Source of the DNA: an uncultured Desulfobacteraceae bacterium
GTDB lineage: Bacteria > Desulfobacterota > Desulfobacteria > Desulfobacterales > UBA5852
Direction: 5' to 3'
Assembly: GCA_913060875.1 (NCBI GenBank)
Contig: CAJXSL010000009.1
Span: forward strand, 168,359 to 232,358
Length of the DNA: 64,000 bases
Shown: positions 54,137 through 63,517 of the stretch, piece by piece
How the letters are laid out: every line of letters starts with the position of its first letter
Numbering within the stretch: the first letter of the stretch is position 1
Made by a program: the position numbers and the translations under genes
Notes under the pieces: model-generated
Told to the model about the DNA's origin: nothing
What the model saw: only the letters and a program-made list of their open reading frames with translations
Database searches by the model: none

Positions 54137-55888
54137 ATGAGCACATCCAACCCTGAAGATAAAATTCTGGCCCTGCGCCGGAATCTCGCCGTCCAACGCG
54201 AAGAATGTTTACGATTGGCACCGGAGGAGGCCCTCGAACGGATTTTGGATTCGCCCCAACCCGCCGCCCTGGTGCATGCCTTCCCCGAGGAAGATCTCCA
54301 CATTCTTATCAGAGAAATCGGCCCGGAAGACGCGCTGCCGTTGATCGCCCTGGCATCCAACAAGCAGCGCGAGTACCTGCTCGACCAGGAGATATGGCAG
54401 CGCGACCGCATCGATTTGACCGCCACGGTCCGCTGGCTCGATCGGCTGTTACGGGCGGATCCCTCACCCACCCGTTCGATCCAGTGGTTGGCCAAAGACA
54501 AGCTGGACGTAATCGAACTTTTCCTGTCCCGCGCCATCGAGGTTCAGATGCGGGAAAACGATCAGGATCCATCTGTTTTCGGCGCGGATTTTTTTAGTTA
54601 TGACAATGTTTTTTATATCCGGATCATCAGCCCACCGACTGCCCCGAAGGAAGAGGAACCTTCACCGGGCGGTGTCTCCCTTCATGATACCGTGAAAAAG
54701 CTGCTGGATCACCTGGCCGACAGCGATTACGTCCGGCTGCAGGGCATCCTGCTCGAAGCCGCCCATGTCCTGCCGGCGGAAAGCGAAGAAGAGGCCTATC
54801 GCCTGCGCACGGTAAGGCTGGCGGAAAAAGGCTTCCTGCCGTTTGAAGAGGCGGTTGGCCTTTACCAACCCCTCAATGATCAGGTTTTTCCCCACAAGGC
54901 CCGGCGGCAACATCGCCTGGCACCGAGCCAGCCGGATTTCTTTCCCCTGGTGCCCACGACCGTGCTTCCCGAGGGCAACCTTTTCACCCGCGCCCTCGCC
55001 AGCCTCGATGACCGCGAACAGCGACAGGCCCTGCAGGAGGAATTCGCTACGCTTTGCAACCGCATCATCGTGGCCGACCGGCAAAAAATCGATCGCCGGG
55101 AGGCCCTTGCAACTGTCGTCGCCAAAGCCAGTGGCTATATCCACATCGGTCTTCAAAAACGTCTGCCCCAAAACGCATCCGGGGCGAGCGGCACAACGGC
55201 TGCTCGGGAAATTGGCCGCTATCACCTGGAAGGGCTTTTCCGGTTGGGTTTCGGGGAAGCGGCCCGCCTTAAGCGTGCCGCCGAGGAATGGGTTCACCAA
55301 AGCTGGTTCGCCGGCCAGGGCCTCTCGCTTACCTTCTGGGGGGAAACCTGGCTGGGGGTAATCGGCGGTTTGTTACTCAAGCGGCCGCTGTTTTTTGACA
55401 ACTATCGCGCCGGCCGCATGTACCGCGAGTTTGCCTGCCAGGAAGATATCGATTGGAGCCGCCGGCAGCTGTTGCAGGTGCAACGCTTCGACGGCCTGCT
55501 CGGACGGATTGACCCGACGCTTAACGCTTCCGCCAAGGCCGCTTTCCTGACCTATAAAAATCTCCTGCTCTCCCTGTGGGCCCGCAGCGATTTGGGGCTT
55601 TCAAAGGAAATCCGCCCCATCGCCACCGAGGCCTTTCAACCATTTTTTGAAGCCCTTTTCCAGCCCGGCGCAACGCCAACGGACAAGGGGCACAAAATCA
55701 GCGATGCCAAACGATCCCAGTTTCTTGAATGGCTGGCGACCCGAACGGATGAGGCCGCCACAGCGCTGTCCGCATCCATCGGTTCGTCGCTTGAATCCCT
55801 GTTTGTCGAGCTGGAGGAAAACTACGGGCGGGTCAGCGCTGATCGTATCGATCCGCGCTACGTCAGTCATTTTCTCTTAGCGCATTGA
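54137..55888 (+). CDS. DUF6178-like protein
   Basis: A large soluble protein of 583 residues, mostly helical, with no signal peptide or membrane helix. Its pattern (ALERILDSPQPAALVHAFPEEDLHILIREIG near the N-terminus) fits, from memory, the DUF6178 family found chiefly in Desulfobacterota. No catalytic motif is visible. The following 92-bp hairpin repeat lies between it and a convergent gene. The assignment needs a profile search to confirm. Confidence 0.75.
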   Translation: MSTSNPEDKILALRRNLAVQREECLRLAPEEALERILDSPQPAALVHAFPEEDLHILIREIGPEDALPLIALASNKQREYLLDQEIWQRDRIDLTATVRWLDRLLRADPSPTRSIQWLAKDKLDVIELFLSRAIEVQMRENDQDPSVFGADFFSYDNVFYIRIISPPTAPKEEEPSPGGVSLHDTVKKLLDHLADSDYVRLQGILLEAAHVLPAESEEEAYRLRTVRLAEKGFLPFEEAVGLYQPLNDQVFPHKARRQHRLAPSQPDFFPLVPTTVLPEGNLFTRALASLDDREQRQALQEEFATLCNRIIVADRQKIDRREALATVVAKASGYIHIGLQKRLPQNASGASGTTAAREIGRYHLEGLFRLGFGEAARLKRAAEEWVHQSWFAGQGLSLTFWGETWLGVIGGLLLKRPLFFDNYRAGRMYREFACQEDIDWSRRQLLQVQRFDGLLGRIDPTLNASAKAAFLTYKNLLLSLWARSDLGLSKEIRPIATEAFQPFFEALFQPGATPTDKGHKISDAKRSQFLEWLATRTDEAATALSASIGSSLESLFVELEENYGRVSADRIDPRYVSHFLLAH

Positions 55889-55899
55889 GATCTTAAATA

Positions 55900-55991
55900 G
55901 TGTCCGTCCATAAATGGAAGATTTTGTTTCCTGGCAGGGCCCGAGCGCTAACGCCGCCAGGGGCCGAAAGATGCCATTTAGGGATGGGCAC
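55900..55991. repeat. Long imperfect hairpin, REP/MITE-like element
   Basis: GTGTCCGTCCATAAATGG (55900-55917) is the inverted near-copy of 55974-55991; 15 of 18 positions agree. Inside it CCTGGC (55930-55935) pairs with GCCAGG, and the segments between can pair with G-U wobble. The whole 92 bp can fold into a single hairpin. It lies between two convergent genes, a usual place for mobile palindromic repeats. No transposase is nearby and no second copy was noticed in the window. Confidence 0.55.
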
Positions 55992-56024
55992 GAAATAAAA
56001 GCACAGCACTCCTCAAACGGCGTG

Positions 56025-57620
56025 CTATCCTAAATAGCTCCAGGGTTGCTGGGGCCGGCCTTCCTGCGCCCCGATAATCTCGAAGCATTTGACAGCCCCG
56101 TCCCTCATCTGGAGCGTGTGGGCCTCGTCAATGTCAAACTGTTTGCGCACCGCCTTGAAGGTTTTCTCGCAAATCAGCACCTGCTCGGAGCGTGCGGAAG
56201 CACAAACTGCCTGGACGGTATTCACCGTATCCCCGAGAATCGCGTACTGTCGGGTTCGGCGCGCTCCAATGCTGCCGGCCACAACCGTTCCGGTCGCCAC
56301 GCCGATACCGATCTCCAACAGGGGCTGTTCCTCTTTCTGCCGCTGCTCATTGATGGCCTCCATCATCTTCTGCATCTCAACCGCGGCCGTCACGGCACGA
56401 AAGGGATCGTCCTCGTGGCTACGTGGCACACCCCAAACCGCCAGAAGCCGGTCTCCCATACATTTATCCACCATGCCCTCATGGTGAAACACGCGGTCAA
56501 TCAAACGCTCAAAATGACCATTGAGGAACGCGATCAGTGCATCGGCGGCTAGCCCGTCGGTCAATGTTTTAAAATCAATGATATTGGCCATCAACAGGGT
56601 TGCGTTATGCTGCCGGCCGTCCATATCCACCGGCAATTGCCCCGCGACCGCCATTTCGGCCATTTCAGGCGATAACAGCCGGCGAAAACGCTCCCGATCA
56701 AGGGATTCCCGCGTCACGCTTTTGGCAATCTGAGAATTGCGGATGAACATGGCCGTCTTGTTGGCGACATTGGAGAGCAGATTCAAATCGTTTTCGCTAT
56801 AGGGATTATAAGCGGCCCAGCGATTAAGAATGATTACCCCCTGCAGTTCATGTTCATCCCGAATGGGAACCGCCAATGTGGCTTTAACCGGTGTCTCGAT
56901 AAAATCGGGGGCCTCGCGGCTTGCCGAATGGTTCGGGTTCATCAGGACCACGCCCTGGCCGTCATCCGCCACAAGATCGGCCAGGGTGCTTGAAATGGTC
57001 AACTCCTTGTCCAAATCTTTGGTTTTGTACGCATGAACGGCAAATTCACCTTCCGGGTCCAAAAGCAGAACAACCCCCTGGTCAAAATCCAGAACCTCGA
57101 AGGCGCGGTCCAGCACCCGTCCCAGAATAAAATCGACGTGCAGATCAAAGCCGATATCCCGCTGCAGTTCGAAAGAAATCCGCAGGCGCTCATAATCCGC
57201 GCGCAGCATTTCCTCATCGATAATATTGGTTTGGGGGAAAAATTTGTTGAGTTGCTCGGGTGGCACCTTGTGGAGGATCTGCCGCTTGATGGCCTCTTCA
57301 TCCTCCTCGATCCACTTGATCTTGCGGACCTCCATTTCCTCTCGAAAAAGACAGCGCGTGCTGCCCATCCGAATGTCATCGCCATCCTTGAGATAGGTTT
57401 TGCCCTTGATCCGCGTGTCGTTGACATAGGTGCCATTGCGGCTGCCGAGATCCCGGATGGAAAACCCCTGTTCGGCTTCCGAGGCGATCAGACAGTGAAC
57501 TTTCGATATGCCCGCCTCGAAAATTTTAATCCGGTTTTTCGGATGGCGGCCGATCACGTTGTGATCCACCAGGTTGTATTCGCTGCGCCCTTTTTTGGTA
57601 AAAATGTATAATTTTGCCAT
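56025..57620 (-). CDS. FHA-GAF-class III nucleotide cyclase-like protein, probably degenerate
   Basis: The 531-residue protein has an FHA domain (residues 1-95; GRH at 24-26, SRNGTYVN at 60-67), a helical linker, a GAF domain (about 165-300) and a class III cyclase homology domain (about 340-515). In the cyclase domain one metal aspartate is replaced by Asn346 (MANIIDF instead of ADIxGF), and the transition-state arginine after GDTVN is Ala471. The second metal Asp390, Lys386 and Asn467 remain. Activity is therefore doubtful; it may act as a phosphopeptide- and ligand-binding scaffold. Two cNMP-binding proteins are encoded at 14 kb. Confidence 0.9.
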   Translation of the reverse strand: MAKLYIFTKKGRSEYNLVDHNVIGRHPKNRIKIFEAGISKVHCLIASEAEQGFSIRDLGSRNGTYVNDTRIKGKTYLKDGDDIRMGSTRCLFREEMEVRKIKWIEEDEEAIKRQILHKVPPEQLNKFFPQTNIIDEEMLRADYERLRISFELQRDIGFDLHVDFILGRVLDRAFEVLDFDQGVVLLLDPEGEFAVHAYKTKDLDKELTISSTLADLVADDGQGVVLMNPNHSASREAPDFIETPVKATLAVPIRDEHELQGVIILNRWAAYNPYSENDLNLLSNVANKTAMFIRNSQIAKSVTRESLDRERFRRLLSPEMAEMAVAGQLPVDMDGRQHNATLLMANIIDFKTLTDGLAADALIAFLNGHFERLIDRVFHHEGMVDKCMGDRLLAVWGVPRSHEDDPFRAVTAAVEMQKMMEAINEQRQKEEQPLLEIGIGVATGTVVAGSIGARRTRQYAILGDTVNTVQAVCASARSEQVLICEKTFKAVRKQFDIDEAHTLQMRDGAVKCFEIIGAQEGRPQQPWSYLG

Positions 57621-57671
57621 ACGATTCCCTGTTATCGTGGCTGTCGTCCGTGGTATCGCAACATCCGCCTC

Positions 57672-59249
57672 TCAAGCCGACGCCGGGTTGGCGGCCCCCG
57701 GCAGGGTCACAGACGGGAAGCGTCCCGGATTCGTGTGGGGAATAAATTTGGCCGCACTGAAACGATTCATAAAGGCCTGATTGACGTTGAGCTCCATATA
57801 CGTAATCCGGTCCCGGATATCATCCACCCGTTCCAGGCTCTCCGGTTCCCGCAGCACCGTTTTCGCCCCCTCCAGGGAACTGTTGCCCAGAGAATGATAG
57901 CGGTCCAGCGGAAGATCGGGCAGCATGCCAATGGTGATGGCCGAGCGGGGATCGATAAAGGCCCCGAACGTCCCCGCCACGAAGAAGGTCGACAACTGCT
58001 CCGGTGTCATGCCCACGGCCTCCGTGATGGTCTCCAGAATCGTATACATGGCCGCTTTGGACCGAATCAGACTGTCCAAATCGACCTGGCTGATGGTCAG
58101 CGCCTGGCCGGATGCGGTGGTATCCGCTGCGGCAATCACAAGACGCTGCTCATCGCCTTCGGCCACCAGGCGTGCGCCACAGGCCGAAGGGACAAAACGC
58201 CCCTGAATATCGATCATGCCGCTGGCAAACAACTGGGCCGCCAGGTCGATAACCCCTGAACCGCAAATCCCCACGGGCGGAGCGTTTTCAATGGTGCGCA
58301 ACTCAAAACGGCGGTCGTTGCCCCTGATCCTGACCTGGTCGATGGCCCCCGGCCGCGCCGTCGTACCGATGCGGCTGACGCCGCTTTCCAGCGCCGGCCC
58401 GGCGGCACCGGCACAGGCGATCAACCAGTTCCGGTCCCCCAGCACCACCTCGGCATTGGTGCCCACATCCACCAGCAGGGCGGTTTCCTCACGGCGGTCC
58501 AGGCCGCTGTACAGAATACCGGCAATCAGATCGCCACCGAAATAGCTCCCGATATTCGGAAAAATGACGATCCGGGCACCGGCGGCGACATCCAGGCCCA
58601 GCCTTGCGGCAGGTGGAATACCGGGACGGTTGACCACCGGGATATAGGGTTCCCGTATGATCCAGCGCGGATTAAGCCCCATGAAAAGGTGCGTCATGGT
58701 CGTGTTGCCCGCCAGCGCCAGCAGCACTATGCGATCCCGGCCAATCGCGGCTCGCTGGCAGAGGACGGCGATCATGTCGTTGATACCATCGATCACCAGG
58801 CGATTGAGGTGTGTCAGCCCGTCCTCTTCATCGACATAATGCACCCGGGTCAATACATCCGGCCCGATGACCCCCTGGGGATTGTCGAAGGCGTCTTCCT
58901 GGAGCACCTGGCCGCTTTCAAGGTCCAGAAGGCTGAGCACAATGCGGGTGGTACCGAGATCGATGGCCAGGCCGCACAGCGGCTGCGGGTCGGTCATGCC
59001 CGACAGGCCGCACACATGCCACGTGTCTCGATCGCGGATAAGGGCACAGCGAAGGGCATGGTCCCACTGACGCAGCATCGCCGGCAATATCGCGACGAGA
59101 TCAAGATCCAAAATAACATTGGGGCAACCGAGGCGTTTTTGCAGAACCCCCACGAGGCGTTCCTGGTCGGCGGTGTTGTCCGACAGGGAGGGGGAGGGCA
59201 GTGTAACGGTTTCAATCCAGGTGCGGCGGCAATCTCCAGTTTTCATCAT
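57672..59249 (-). CDS. ASKHA-domain protein, RACo-like (DUF4445)
   Basis: After about 90 unassigned residues comes an acetate/sugar kinase-Hsp70-actin ATPase fold: LAIDLGTTRIVLSLLDLESG, VLLALAGNTTMTHLFMGL, ALLVDVGTNAEVVLG and VAGTFGAFIDPRSA. This is the region of RACo, the ATP-dependent reductive activator of corrinoid iron-sulfur proteins. The N-terminal [2Fe-2S] ferredoxin domain of RACo is missing; no CX5CX2C motif is present. The protein would need a separate electron donor or serve another metal-cofactor task. Downstream of the sirtuin gene. Confidence 0.88.
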   Translation of the reverse strand: MMKTGDCRRTWIETVTLPSPSLSDNTADQERLVGVLQKRLGCPNVILDLDLVAILPAMLRQWDHALRCALIRDRDTWHVCGLSGMTDPQPLCGLAIDLGTTRIVLSLLDLESGQVLQEDAFDNPQGVIGPDVLTRVHYVDEEDGLTHLNRLVIDGINDMIAVLCQRAAIGRDRIVLLALAGNTTMTHLFMGLNPRWIIREPYIPVVNRPGIPPAARLGLDVAAGARIVIFPNIGSYFGGDLIAGILYSGLDRREETALLVDVGTNAEVVLGDRNWLIACAGAAGPALESGVSRIGTTARPGAIDQVRIRGNDRRFELRTIENAPPVGICGSGVIDLAAQLFASGMIDIQGRFVPSACGARLVAEGDEQRLVIAAADTTASGQALTISQVDLDSLIRSKAAMYTILETITEAVGMTPEQLSTFFVAGTFGAFIDPRSAITIGMLPDLPLDRYHSLGNSSLEGAKTVLREPESLERVDDIRDRITYMELNVNQAFMNRFSAAKFIPHTNPGRFPSVTLPGAANPASA

Positions 59250-59302
59250 GGGCAATCACGATGCCTTATGGTTCAGAATTGTGGATTAAAAATAAAAGGC
59301 TG

Positions 59303-60061
59303 TTAGACCGTTGAAGCGCGCATTGCGGCAACGGATGCTAGAATATCATCCATCACCGCGCCCGCCCCGCCTTGGAGGAAGAAGTCGCTGATTCGCCCGG
59401 TGAGCGGCGTCGGCTCCGGATTGATTTCAATCACCCGGGCGCCGGTTTCCTTGGCCAGCAGGGGCATCATGGCCGCCGGCTGCACCGTCGCCGAAGTGCC
59501 AACCACCAGAAGAACATCGCACCGGGCCATCAACTGGTGCGATCGCTCCAGGAGTTGGGGGGGAATCAGTTCGCCGAAAAATATGCAGTCCGGCCGGTAA
59601 ATCCCGCCACAGGAGCAGCGCGGCGGTATCCGGGAGAGATCGACCCGATGGGTCTCGCAGCGCCGGTCGCAGTCCAGGCAGCGTTGCCAGGCGAAGCTGC
59701 CATGGAATTCAATCACATCCCGGCTTCCGGCCGCCTGGTGCAGCCCGTCAACATTTTGGGTAATCACCGCCTGCAGGTAACCCCACTGCTCCAGCTGCGC
59801 CAGGCCCCTGTGCCCGGCATTGGGGCTTGCCGCCGTCAGGACTTCCTGCATGCCCTGAATCAATAGTCGCCAGACCTTTTCCGGATCACGGCGGAAAGCG
59901 TCGATGTGCGCCACCTCCATGGGATCCATTCTTTCCCACAGGCCCCCCGGACCCCGGAAGGGCGGAATCCCGCTTTCGATGGACGCGCCGGCTCCGGTAA
60001 GGGCCACGGCATTGCGTGCCTGCACCAGTGCTTTGGCCGTTTTTTGTATCAGCGCCTGCAT
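59303..60061 (-). CDS. cobB: Sirtuin, NAD-dependent protein deacylase
   Basis: The 252-residue protein has the NAD-binding [15 protein letters not shown] (residues 23-37), TQNVDGLH (101-108), catalytic His120 in EFHGSF, and zinc cysteines 128, 131, 149 and 151 (CLDC and CSC). The late [14 protein letters not shown] and EINPEPTPL complete the fold. It removes acyl groups from lysines using NAD. It lies on the same strand as an AcuC-like deacetylase and an AcuB-like protein, which suggests a protein-acetylation control cluster. Confidence 0.94.
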   Translation of the reverse strand: MQALIQKTAKALVQARNAVALTGAGASIESGIPPFRGPGGLWERMDPMEVAHIDAFRRDPEKVWRLLIQGMQEVLTAASPNAGHRGLAQLEQWGYLQAVITQNVDGLHQAAGSRDVIEFHGSFAWQRCLDCDRRCETHRVDLSRIPPRCSCGGIYRPDCIFFGELIPPQLLERSHQLMARCDVLLVVGTSATVQPAAMMPLLAKETGARVIEINPEPTPLTGRISDFFLQGGAGAVMDDILASVAAMRASTV

Positions 60062-60152
60062 AATGCCCTCGTGCGCTTGGCATGGTTATTGTGGCCGCAC
60101 GGCATGCTTTTATTCACCCTGTTGATGGCGGTTTTGGCAACCGCGTCTCGCT

Positions 60153-61034
60153 TCAGCCCTGATCATGGGCCCCCAAATATGTATACCAGATGTGATCACG
60201 CGTCCAGCGCTTGACAATGCGCCCGCCGTCATCCCCGAGCAACCGTTCCACCTCCCGTGCCTGGCTGCGCAACAGGCCCGAGAGAATCCAGTGGCGTTTG
60301 GCCTTGAAGGCCGGGGTCGATACAAACAATTTCATGGCATCGTAGTGGATGTTGGCAATCAGAAGGTCAGCGGGCATGGTCACAAGTTGCTCGGCACGCC
60401 CCTGGACAGGCAAAACGCGGTCGTCGAGCCCGTTGAGATGAATGTTGTGGCGGGTGGTCTGCACCGCCAAACGGTTGAAATCCACCGCAGTTACACGCCG
60501 GCTTCCCAGGCCTGCGGCGGCAATGGCCAGGATACCGGTGCCCGTACCCAGATCCAGAACCGTTTCAATGGGGGTGTCCTGAAAAAGCAGTTCGAGGGCG
60601 GTCAGGCAGTCCCGCGTGGTGGGATGCGTACCGGTGCCAAAGACAACGCCGGGATCGAGCAGGAGCGTAATTTCGCCCACAAGTTTCGGGCCGCTACGCG
60701 GCTTTTGGGCACCGGCTTCCCAGGGCGGCTGTACATGAAACCGCCCGGCGCGAAAAGCCGAAATACGCTCCCCCTGCCAGTCTTCATAACGCATTTGGTA
60801 GTGATCGATCAGGGTCAGGGAAGGCTGGCGTTGCACCAGCGTCTCGACAACCGTTTGGGCGGCGGCGGAAAAAAAGACAAATGAAAAACCGTCTTCTTCC
60901 CAGGTGCCAATATACGTCTCGATTTCAGCCAAGCCCTGTTCTTGAACCCGACCTTCCAGATAATAAATATACAGGTCGTCATAGGGTGGCCGATAGGCGA
61001 ATTCAGCTCGTTGAGGGCAGGCAGTTTCAGTCAT
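60153..61034 (-). CDS. prmA: Ribosomal protein L11 methyltransferase
   Basis: PrmA methylates lysines and the N-terminus of L11. The 293-residue protein has the substrate-recognition domain (about 1-100, LYIYYLEG, GTWEEDGFSFVFFS) and the SAM domain with PGVVFGTGTHPTTRDCLTALE, VLDLGTGTGILAIAAAGLG and the catalytic LLIANIHYDAM (NIHY in place of the usual NILA). The start overlaps the end of the CBS-protein gene by eight bases. An upstream extension would run through that gene in another frame. Confidence 0.93.
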   Translation of the reverse strand: MTETACPQRAEFAYRPPYDDLYIYYLEGRVQEQGLAEIETYIGTWEEDGFSFVFFSAAAQTVVETLVQRQPSLTLIDHYQMRYEDWQGERISAFRAGRFHVQPPWEAGAQKPRSGPKLVGEITLLLDPGVVFGTGTHPTTRDCLTALELLFQDTPIETVLDLGTGTGILAIAAAGLGSRRVTAVDFNRLAVQTTRHNIHLNGLDDRVLPVQGRAEQLVTMPADLLIANIHYDAMKLFVSTPAFKAKRHWILSGLLRSQAREVERLLGDDGGRIVKRWTRDHIWYTYLGAHDQG

Positions 61035-61704
61035 GCTTCGGCAAACGGTCCATGGCCCACTCCATGGGATCCAGAACCGTGAATCCCAGATCGGCCAGTT
61101 TCTTCTTGACCCGGGTGACATTGTTGGTCAGCAAATAAGGAAAAACAGCCCGCATGTTGGATTCCCAGTGGCGCGCCACGAGAATGGACCCAAAGGAGAT
61201 ATCCTCTTCGGTAATGGCATCCACAATGATTTTCATCTGGCCCAATTTTTCTTCCACCAGAATACCCAGAAGCGTCCCCGGCTCCTCGATGCCCAGGACA
61301 TTGATGAAGGCGCGCAGCAGATCACGCACCGAAATGAGCCCCTGCAGAAGCCCTTTGCGGTCCACCACCGGGAAAGCACCCACACGCATGGTCTGAATCT
61401 GCAGCAGGACATCTTCGATGGTGTCCTCGGGGGAGACCGTGTGGGGGTTGACCGTCATGACATCGGCCACCCTGAGGTCGGCATATTTGCCGGTTTCAGG
61501 AAGAGTGTCGGCCTTGGCATAAAAGGCCGCCGGCAGCACACTGCGAATATCCCGGTCGGTAATGATGCCGACAAGAAAATCCCCATCTTCTACGACGGGC
61601 AGGTGGCGGATATGGTGCTCCTTCAGTAGGTCACGGGCTTCGATGACGGTGGTCCCGGGATTTACCGAGATCACTTTGCGCGTCATTGAATTACTGACAA
61701 ACAT
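61027..61704 (-). CDS. CBS-pair protein with ACT-like C-terminal domain, AcuB-like
   Basis: Two CBS motifs cover residues about 5-130 (MTRKVISVNPGTTVIEARDLLKEHHIRHLPVVE, then VADVMTVNPHTVSPEDTIEDVLLQIQTMRVGAFPVVD) and can bind adenine nucleotides. The C-terminal 75 residues resemble an ACT-like domain. The layout is that of AcuB, whose partner AcuC deacetylates acetyl-CoA synthetase in Bacillus. GGAGG five bases before ATG fixes the start. It sits next to an AcuC-like gene, which supports the reading. Confidence 0.88.
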   Translation of the reverse strand: MFVSNSMTRKVISVNPGTTVIEARDLLKEHHIRHLPVVEDGDFLVGIITDRDIRSVLPAAFYAKADTLPETGKYADLRVADVMTVNPHTVSPEDTIEDVLLQIQTMRVGAFPVVDRKGLLQGLISVRDLLRAFINVLGIEEPGTLLGILVEEKLGQMKIIVDAITEEDISFGSILVARHWESNMRAVFPYLLTNNVTRVKKKLADLGFTVLDPMEWAMDRLPKHD

Positions 61705-61796
61705 CGCTACCTCCATGGGCACGCGAACCGTGCCGGACCATGTGTGCAAAAATAGTGCTTTCCCCCATCGTACAATACCAGGGGGCACCGCGGCGG

Positions 61797-62747
61797 CTAA
61801 TCGTTCAGCAGTATCTGGACATGATCGGCGGCCAGTTCGGGAAGGCGTTCAAGGTTGTAGCCCCCTTCAAGGATGGATATCAACTTCCCGTCGGCATGTC
61901 GCCTGCTGATATCCACCAGTTGCTGCATCACCCAGGAATAGCCTTCCGTGGACAGGGCCACATCCGCCATATCGTCATCCTCATGGGCGTCAAACCCGAC
62001 GGAAACGATAATGAATTCCGGCCGGAAGCGCTGCATGGCCGTCGCCAGTTCCCCCGCAATGGCCTCCCGGTAGAAATCATCCCCCTGTCCCGGCAGAACG
62101 GTGGCATTGCAGGTATAGCCGACCCCGCGTTTCTCCCCGTTCTCAAAAGCCCGTCCGGTCCCCGGATAGGCAAAGGAAGGGTGCTGATGGATGGAATAAT
62201 AAAATACGGTATCGTCCTCTTCGAAAATATGCTGGGTCCCATTGCCGTGATGGACATCGATGTCAATGACGGCCACACGCTGTAAAAACCACTTGGTCTG
62301 GAGATAAGTGGCAGCAATGGCGGCATTGTTGAAATAACAAAACCCCATGGCCTTGGAACGCTCGGCATGATGACCGGGCGGCCGCACGGCACAAAAGGCA
62401 TTGTCGATTTCGTCGACAATCACCCGGTCAATGGTGTCCAATACGCCACCCACGGCGAGCAGCGCCGTCTCAAAGGTAGCCGGTCCCATTTGGTTGTCAG
62501 GGCTGTCGAACGTCTTCTGCCCATTCCGGCAGGCCGCCTCCAGACGGTCGATATAGGCCTTGTCATGCACCAGCTCGATCCACATCCGCTCGGCAGGCTG
62601 GGCCGGTATCAGGCGAAGATGCTCCAGCAGCCCCTTTTGCGCGATCCCGTTGTAAATCGCCGTCAGGCGTTCGGGAACTTCCGGGTGATAGGGACCGGTC
62701 AGATGGTTCAAATAGCGTTCGTCATACAGAAAACCGGTGCGCTTCAT
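61797..62747 (-). CDS. Histone deacetylase-family amidohydrolase, AcuC-like
   Basis: The 316-residue zinc-dependent deacetylase has RPPGHHAERSKAMGFCYFNNAAIAA with the catalytic histidine pair, zinc ligands in DIDVHHGNGTQ and VSVGFDAHEDD, and the late EGGYNLE. It can remove acetyl groups from lysines or polyamines. Together with the AcuB-like gene it mimics the Bacillus acu operon; no AcuA-like acetyltransferase is visible. GGAGGGGCT precedes the ATG. Confidence 0.94.
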   Translation of the reverse strand: MKRTGFLYDERYLNHLTGPYHPEVPERLTAIYNGIAQKGLLEHLRLIPAQPAERMWIELVHDKAYIDRLEAACRNGQKTFDSPDNQMGPATFETALLAVGGVLDTIDRVIVDEIDNAFCAVRPPGHHAERSKAMGFCYFNNAAIAATYLQTKWFLQRVAVIDIDVHHGNGTQHIFEEDDTVFYYSIHQHPSFAYPGTGRAFENGEKRGVGYTCNATVLPGQGDDFYREAIAGELATAMQRFRPEFIIVSVGFDAHEDDDMADVALSTEGYSWVMQQLVDISRRHADGKLISILEGGYNLERLPELAADHVQILLND

Positions 62748-62767
62748 AGCCCCTCCGGGGCAGGGAT

Positions 62768-63517
62768 TTACGCCATCAGTTTATCGAAAATGGCATAGGC
62801 CGACTTAACGGCCGGCGTATCCATGGGCATCGTGATCGTGGGCTGGCCGTTGAGATCATATTCGTACAGGGTCTCATCCTCCATCACCGTCCCGACAAAC
62901 TCGAGTTCCGCGTCACGAATGATGTCCATGACGGCCTCCGGCGGAGGTCCCTTGGCCTGGTTTATCATCAGACAGGTTCGGGCCACGCCGATGTTGAGCG
63001 ACTTGGCCAGTTCGTTGATGCGCAAGCCGGCCTGCAGGCCCCGGCGCGATGCATCGGCGACAATGAGGAGGACATCGACGTTGCGGGTGGTCAGCCGGCT
63101 GATATGCTCCATGCCGGCTTCGTTGTCCATAACCAGATAGGGATAGTTGCCGGTCAACTGATCCATGAAACGGGTCAGCAGTGAGTTGGCCGCACAATAG
63201 CATCCGGCCCCTTCGGGCTGACCCATGACCACGAGGTCAAAGCCGTCGTGTTCGACGATGGACTGCTGCATCCGCATGTCGATGAATACATCCTTGGTCA
63301 TTCCCTCAGGGACTTTGCCTTTTTTCATATCTTCGCGGGCATCCCCCAGGGTTCCCGAAACAGGTACCCCCAGCACCTCGTTCAAATTGGCGTTGGCGTC
63401 CGCATCAACGGCCAGCACGGGCGTCTTGTTGGCATCCATCAGGTACTTCACAAACAGACCGGCCATGGTGGTCTTTCCCGTGCCACCCTTACCGGCCAAA
63501 GCAATCGTAAACGGCAT
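62768..63517 (-). CDS. cooC: CooC-type nickel/CODH maturation ATPase (MinD fold)
   Basis: Walker A GKGGTGKTTMAG is at residues 8-19, followed by a CysxCys pair in GCYCAANSLLTR and a Walker B-like YLVMDNEAGMEHISRLTT. This is the CooC layout: ATP hydrolysis and metal binding by the dimer help insert nickel into carbon monoxide dehydrogenase. GGAAAGGAAAG seven bases upstream supports this ATG over a longer frame. The CODH itself is not in the window, but the RACo-like gene nearby hints at a Wood-Ljungdahl pathway. Confidence 0.93.
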   Translation of the reverse strand: MPFTIALAGKGGTGKTTMAGLFVKYLMDANKTPVLAVDADANANLNEVLGVPVSGTLGDAREDMKKGKVPEGMTKDVFIDMRMQQSIVEHDGFDLVVMGQPEGAGCYCAANSLLTRFMDQLTGNYPYLVMDNEAGMEHISRLTTRNVDVLLIVADASRRGLQAGLRINELAKSLNIGVARTCLMINQAKGPPPEAVMDIIRDAELEFVGTVMEDETLYEYDLNGQPTITMPMDTPAVKSAYAIFDKLMA

